Assembly: GCA_034336665.1 (NCBI GenBank)
Contig: CM067564.1
Location: forward strand, 47,663,451 to 47,727,450
Length of the DNA: 64,000 bases
Direction of reading: 5' to 3'
Origin: Luscinia megarhynchos
Lineage: Eukaryota > Chordata > Aves > Passeriformes > Turdidae
The notes under the pieces are model-generated. The model worked only from the letters and a program-made list of their open reading frames with translations, searched no databases and was not told where the DNA came from. The first letter of the stretch is position 1, and each line of letters opens with the position of its first letter. The translations under genes were made by a program, and so were the position numbers. Of this stretch, positions 60,901-64,000 are shown piece by piece.

Positions 60901-63900
60901 CTCTGTGTGAGATCCTCTGACATATCCGTAGGTCTTTATGTAAGGTGCAGCTACACTGTCAGCAGCCCTTGGCTACAGTATGAGTCTGATAATAAGATGT
61001 TAATAAGCAGTCATTACTGTTGGCTCTTGAATGTGTAGCTTGGTGTTTTTTGGAGAACAATCTTGGACACAGCTCTTGGATTTCAAATTTGTGACCACTG
61101 GTAATCAGAGGGCAAAGTTGCCTTCTGTGTGTCATTGGGAAGTGTGCATGATGTGGGAGAATGGGAAGGAAGCCAGCATGATGTTTGTCTTGTCTTTGCC
61201 TGGTCCTGCTGCATCCAATGTGGACTCGACCTGTCTAAGCATTTAAATGTATTTAGATTCCATCCTTATCCCCGAAGAACAAAACACAAAAATTCACTTG
61301 GCAGTGAATTCTGGTATTTTAGGTGAAGCATTTATGGAATGGTTGCTTTGATTCTCTCCAATGCAGGAAATCCTACTGTGAATTTCTCTGAAGAAAATAT
61401 GCATGGTAGCACAGAGGGGATTTTGACTTATTTTTACCTGTATCTGCTAACTATAGCACTTTTACTTTTTAAATAAAGGACTATAAGACACATCTCTTAG
61501 AGAACTGTTATCTTTCTGAAAATGCCAGGAAAGTGAACTTTCATGCTAATAAGTATAATGCTCCAGGACACCGTTTATATGAGTTTTCCATGCCTACAGT
61601 AAGGTGGTATTTCCTTTGTTCTCCTGTGACACTGTTTTTAGGTTTAATACCTATGTGGTTTGATTCCCTCCCTGGCAGATCTCGTAAGAGTATCCCAGAC
61701 ACATATGCAGAACACCTCATGGCTGCTGGGCTCATGACTGAGGCTGAAGTGTCTGAGATAAAGACCACGTACTATTCCAAGCTGAATGATCACCTTGCCA
61801 ACATGACTTTGTACAATCCACCTCCTACCAACCTGCAGGCTCACTGGAAAGGCTTCGTGGAGCCTTCTGCCAGAATCACTACCTGGGACACGGGGATGCC
61901 TGTGCCTCTCCTGCAGTTCATTGGAGTCAAGTCTGTGGAGGTGCCTGAAGAGCTCCAGATGCACAGCCATCTCCTGAAGACCTATGCACAGGTGAGTAGA
62001 GCATCATGATGCTTCTGATCTCATGGCTCAAAGGTACAACATGTTACAGGTAAAAGTCTAAACACAGCAGAGTTGCCAGTTAGAGAATAGCATGATATTC
62101 TCTAGGAAAAACAGCTCACTCCGTTTCAAGGCTGAGATTATGCCATTTTTCCTCCACTTTTGAAGAAAGACTTCTTCCCCCAGATCTGACCATGTACTTT
62201 AGTTTGTTATTTCAACAATATTTTATTGCAATGAAGTAAAAAGCTTATAGAAGATATGGTTCATTATTCTTACAAATAGAAAGAAACTATTACGATAACT
62301 GGCTAGCATTTATATAGTTGGTAATTAGAATGAGTACTTTGTGAAGGAATGACTCAGGAACCTGACAATAGTGTACACAGTTCCTAAAGCCTGTAGTGAG
62401 TGTTTTATGACATACATATAAAAACTAGACAACGTGTGGCCATGTTTGACAGTCAGGGTTTGATAGTTCCTAACAGTGTTTGGTTTGGATCAGTTTAGGG
62501 TTTGTGAATGTTTCCCTTTGATGGATGATGAATGTGTGCAGGTGTCTGCTTGGCAGCCAGAGAGAGGCTGTGACTCGAGTATTTCAAAAGACTGATGTTT
62601 TTGTCTTCCTAGCCCAAGGCAAGAACTCCACAGCTCAGTTTGATCATTTGTCTGCAGTTCTGCAGGCCAGAACAGGGAAGAGTTCTGGAGACTGAAATAC
62701 TTGCACCTGGTACCTTTCATCACTGCTAACTAGACAGACCAGAAGCCTGTCAAGACTACACTCTGTTCTGTGCTAAGATTTTTAATATTTTCAGGCTAAG
62801 ATTAATTCATCAGTCCACAGTTTGTTGGCTGGGAGGTGAACACATGGATCACCAATGGTTCTGTGGTCCTCAGGCAACCCTCTTCAGGATATGCTGAAAT
62901 AAGACTCTGTATTCTAATGCAGCCTAAGTTGGCTGCAGGAATACAGCGTTTCTCTCTGTAGTGTGTTGGCTTTTTCCTAACCTCTAATATTAGTCTACCT
63001 CTAATATTAGCCACCAAAAGTGCTACAGATGGGAAAAGACAAAATAGTAATTTTTTCTTTTTTTTTTTTATTTTTTAGTCAAGAGTTCAAAAAATGGAGG
63101 AAGGAAAAAAGCTGGACTGGGCAACAGCTGAAACTTTAGCATTTGGTTCTCTGCTGAGCCAAGGTAAGAGGCAACTAGACAGCAGACAGTAAAATATTTT
63201 TGCTTTTATGTCAATAAAGGATAACATTAGATTTCTTAGGTGTTCTAAGTAAAAAGATTGCTATGATGTATAAATTTGACAATTTGCATGGTCTAAGAGA
63301 AGGTAAATATGAATCCTATGTGTCACTAATATTTATAGAGTGAGTCTTAAATATCTTCAGAGAACTGTAGCTCCCTCTCACTCCCCAAAAACATTTGTGC
63401 ATAGAGGTGAGCACATGAACAGTGCAGCTGACAGCAGTGGAGCTCCCAAATATGTGCCTCATGATACTATTTCTTCTCCCTCTTCTCTAGGCTGAATTCA
63501 AATCTCCATTTGCATATTATACAGAATGCACTTGGGTTTTTTTTGCAGTATGCTTCAGTAAATTGAACCATTTTACCCAAAATAATGTCAGAGCATCTGT
63601 GTGCTTGAGAGTTGGAGCTGTTGCTGGTTAAGAATTGCATCTCAGATTTGATGTTGCTGATGAGGGGAAATCCAAAAAGAGAGATAACAAGCAATAGAAT
63701 TATTTCCTGTGTGTTTTCTTTTTACATGACTTGCTGATCTGGTGTTGTGTTTATTGCTTGGCAAGGGTTTAATATCAGACTAAGTGGACAAGATGTTGGC
63801 AGAGGAACCTTTAGCCAACGACACGCGATGTTGGTTTGCCAAGAGACAGATGATACCTACATTCCTCTGAATCACATGTCCCCAGACCAGAAGGGTTTCC

Positions 63901-63905
63901 TAGAG
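51593..63905 (+). CDS. DHTKD1: DHTKD1, 2-oxoadipate dehydrogenase E1 subunit (exons 1-10 of about 17; continues past the right edge)
   Basis: DHTKD1 is the thiamine-diphosphate-dependent E1 enzyme that decarboxylates 2-oxoadipate to feed glutaryl-CoA formation in lysine, hydroxylysine and tryptophan breakdown, in the mitochondrial matrix. Exons 51593-51752, 52653-52808, 53290-53501, 55107-55301, 55600-55869, 58939-59110, 60659-60857, 61679-61991, 63079-63163 and 63766-63905 join in frame to 1902 nt (634 residues; human about 919). The N-terminus is Ala/Arg-rich without acidic residues for about 27 residues, a probable mitochondrial presequence. The thiamine-diphosphate site is seen as [10 protein letters not shown] (333-342) and [10 protein letters not shown] (365-374). 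Two in-frame ATG codons, 51593 and 51599, both have gcc before ATGG; the first is taken. Introns are GT-AG with matching phases. The C-terminal third is outside the window. Confidence 0.97.
51753..52652 (+). other. DHTKD1: DHTKD1 intron 1
   Basis: About 0.9 kb. It starts in the CpG island and contains a CR1 3' fragment (52077-52250). No other gene was recognised. Confidence 0.8.
52077..52250 (+). mobile_element. CR1 LINE 3'-end fragment
   Basis: Plus-oriented CR1 tail: GGTTGTGGATGCCCCAACCC, TGTTCAAAGCTAGATG, AGCAGCCTGGTTTAGTGAGG, TGTCCCTGCCCAAGGCAGAG, GGTCCCTTCCAATCCCTTAA and a final GATTCCGTT. In DHTKD1 intron 1, in the same orientation as the gene. Confidence 0.92.
52653..52808 (+). CDS. 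DHTKD1: DHTKD1 exon 2
   Basis: Residues 54-105 plus one base: [40 protein letters not shown], then [12 protein letters not shown]. It follows ggttttag and ends before [17 protein letters not shown] is conserved with human. Confidence 0.95.
53290..53501 (+). CDS. DHTKD1: DHTKD1 exon 3
   Basis: Residues 106-176: [40 protein letters not shown], then [20 protein letters not shown] and [11 protein letters not shown]. The acceptor is tttcaccag and the donor GTACTT at 53502. Confidence 0.96.
53502..55106 (+). other. DHTKD1: DHTKD1 intron 3
   Basis: About 1.6 kb with no recognised gene or transposable element. It contains a 32-bp imperfect duplication at 54122-54185. Confidence 0.7.
54122..54185 (+). 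repeat. Imperfect 32-bp tandem duplication
   Basis: Two copies sharing GAAAGGTAGAAGAGCA and TCTGTGA with a 32-bp period, in DHTKD1 intron 3. Confidence 0.85.
55107..55301 (+). CDS. DHTKD1: DHTKD1 exon 4
   Basis: Residues 177-241: [40 protein letters not shown], then [20 protein letters not shown] and [14 protein letters not shown] and [10 protein letters not shown] are hallmark motifs of the 2-oxoglutarate dehydrogenase E1 family. The acceptor is ttaatag and the donor GTAAGA. Confidence 0.97.
55600..55869 (+). CDS. DHTKD1: DHTKD1 exon 5
   Basis: Residues 242-331: [60 protein letters not shown], then [20 protein letters not shown] and [20 protein letters not shown] is a conserved family motif with an active-site histidine. 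The acceptor is ccatgcag and the donor GTATTT. Confidence 0.97.
55870..58938 (+). other. DHTKD1: DHTKD1 intron 5
   Basis: About 3.1 kb of AT-rich intron, the longest of this gene in the window. I recognise no repeat family, RNA gene or extra exon in it. Confidence 0.65.
58939..59110 (+). CDS. DHTKD1: DHTKD1 exon 6 (thiamine-diphosphate site)
   Basis: Residues 332-388 plus one base: [40 protein letters not shown], then [17 protein letters not shown]. The GDA and NNQ elements bind magnesium and diphosphate in this family. Human reads HGDASFCGQG, so two neutral changes are seen here. The acceptor is gatatag and the donor GTAGGT. Confidence 0.97.
59111..60658 (+). other. DHTKD1: DHTKD1 intron 6
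   Basis: About 1.5 kb of AT-rich intron with no recognised element. Confidence 0.65.
60659..60857 (+). CDS. DHTKD1: DHTKD1 exon 7
   Basis: Residues 389-454 plus two bases: [40 protein letters not shown], then [20 protein letters not shown] and SMYKII. The motif [13 protein letters not shown] is highly conserved across oxoglutarate-type E1 enzymes. The acceptor is gggcag and the donor GTAAGG. Confidence 0.97.
60858..61678 (+). other. DHTKD1: DHTKD1 intron 7
   Basis: About 0.8 kb with no recognised element. Confidence 0.65.
61679..61991 (+). CDS. DHTKD1: DHTKD1 exon 8
   Basis: Completes R455, then [40 protein letters not shown] and [20 protein letters not shown], ending [10 protein letters not shown] at residue 559. 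It forms the linker to the second (pyrimidine-binding) half of the enzyme. The acceptor is ctggcag and the donor GTGAGT. Confidence 0.96.
61992..63078 (+). other. DHTKD1: DHTKD1 intron 8
   Basis: About 1.1 kb. It holds a short duplication at 62980-63010 and a T-rich tract just before exon 9. Nothing else was recognised. Confidence 0.65.
62980..63010 (+). repeat. 14-bp direct repeat, 17-bp period
   Basis: ACCTCTAATATTAG occurs at 62980-62993 and 62997-63010, separated by TCT. Likely slippage within DHTKD1 intron 8. Confidence 0.9.
63079..63163 (+). CDS. DHTKD1: DHTKD1 exon 9
   Basis: Residues 560-587 plus one base: [20 protein letters not shown], then [15 protein letters not shown] is the conserved start of the transketolase-type pyrimidine domain. 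The acceptor follows a long T-rich tract (63051-63076). The donor is GTAAGA. Confidence 0.95.
63766..63905 (+). CDS. DHTKD1: DHTKD1 exon 10
   Basis: Residues 588-634: [40 protein letters not shown], then [24 protein letters not shown] is a family hallmark. The acceptor is ttggcaag and the donor GTAGGT at 63906. It is the last exon in the window. Confidence 0.96.
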
Positions 63906-64000
63906 GTAGGTTCTGTGGCCCTCAAGACCACCTTCTTCAAATTATGCTGAAACAACACATTTTTTGAAGCTGCTGAGATGCAGGCATAGTGTATGTTCTG

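Noticed and set aside
1..64000. CRISPR arrays, bacterial operons, tRNA or rRNA genes
   Set aside because: No regularly spaced repeats, no cloverleaf or rRNA segment recognised, and all coding evidence is from spliced vertebrate genes.

Overview
This window is eukaryotic nuclear DNA from a bird, most likely a passerine. It has two multi-exon genes with GT-AG introns, CpG-island promoters, many CR1 LINE fragments (the typical avian repeat), and one solo LTR of a type I associate with songbird endogenous retroviruses. No bacterial, CRISPR, plasmid or tRNA-like feature was seen. The gene order matches the UPF2-DHTKD1 neighbourhood of human chromosome 10p.

Left part (about 1-46,900, minus strand): UPF2, the core nonsense-mediated mRNA decay factor. 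Twenty coding exons were placed by translation and splice phase. They run from the ATG at 41711 down to 2496 and give 1268 intact residues plus two bases of the next codon; the human protein has about 1272. A non-coding first exon probably lies in the CpG island near 46.4-46.9 kb. The last exon (a few residues and the 3'UTR) was not identified and is probably at or beyond the left edge.

Middle (about 46,950-51,590): the spacer between the two divergent genes. It holds two closely related CR1 copies in opposite orientation, one beside each CpG island, plus another CR1 abutting the right-hand copy. A cluster of CRE-type sites lies on the UPF2 side.

Right part (51,593-63,905, plus strand): DHTKD1, the mitochondrial E1 subunit of the 2-oxoadipate dehydrogenase complex (lysine, hydroxylysine and tryptophan breakdown). 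The first ten coding exons (634 residues, against about 919 for the human protein) are present and in frame. The gene runs off the right edge.

The two genes do not share a pathway; they are neighbours that diverge from separate CpG islands about 4.6 kb apart. No frameshift or premature stop was found in any placed exon, so both look functional. I found no undescribed biological system. The points most worth checking are the repeat structure of the spacer, the CRE cluster, and how UPF2 ends.
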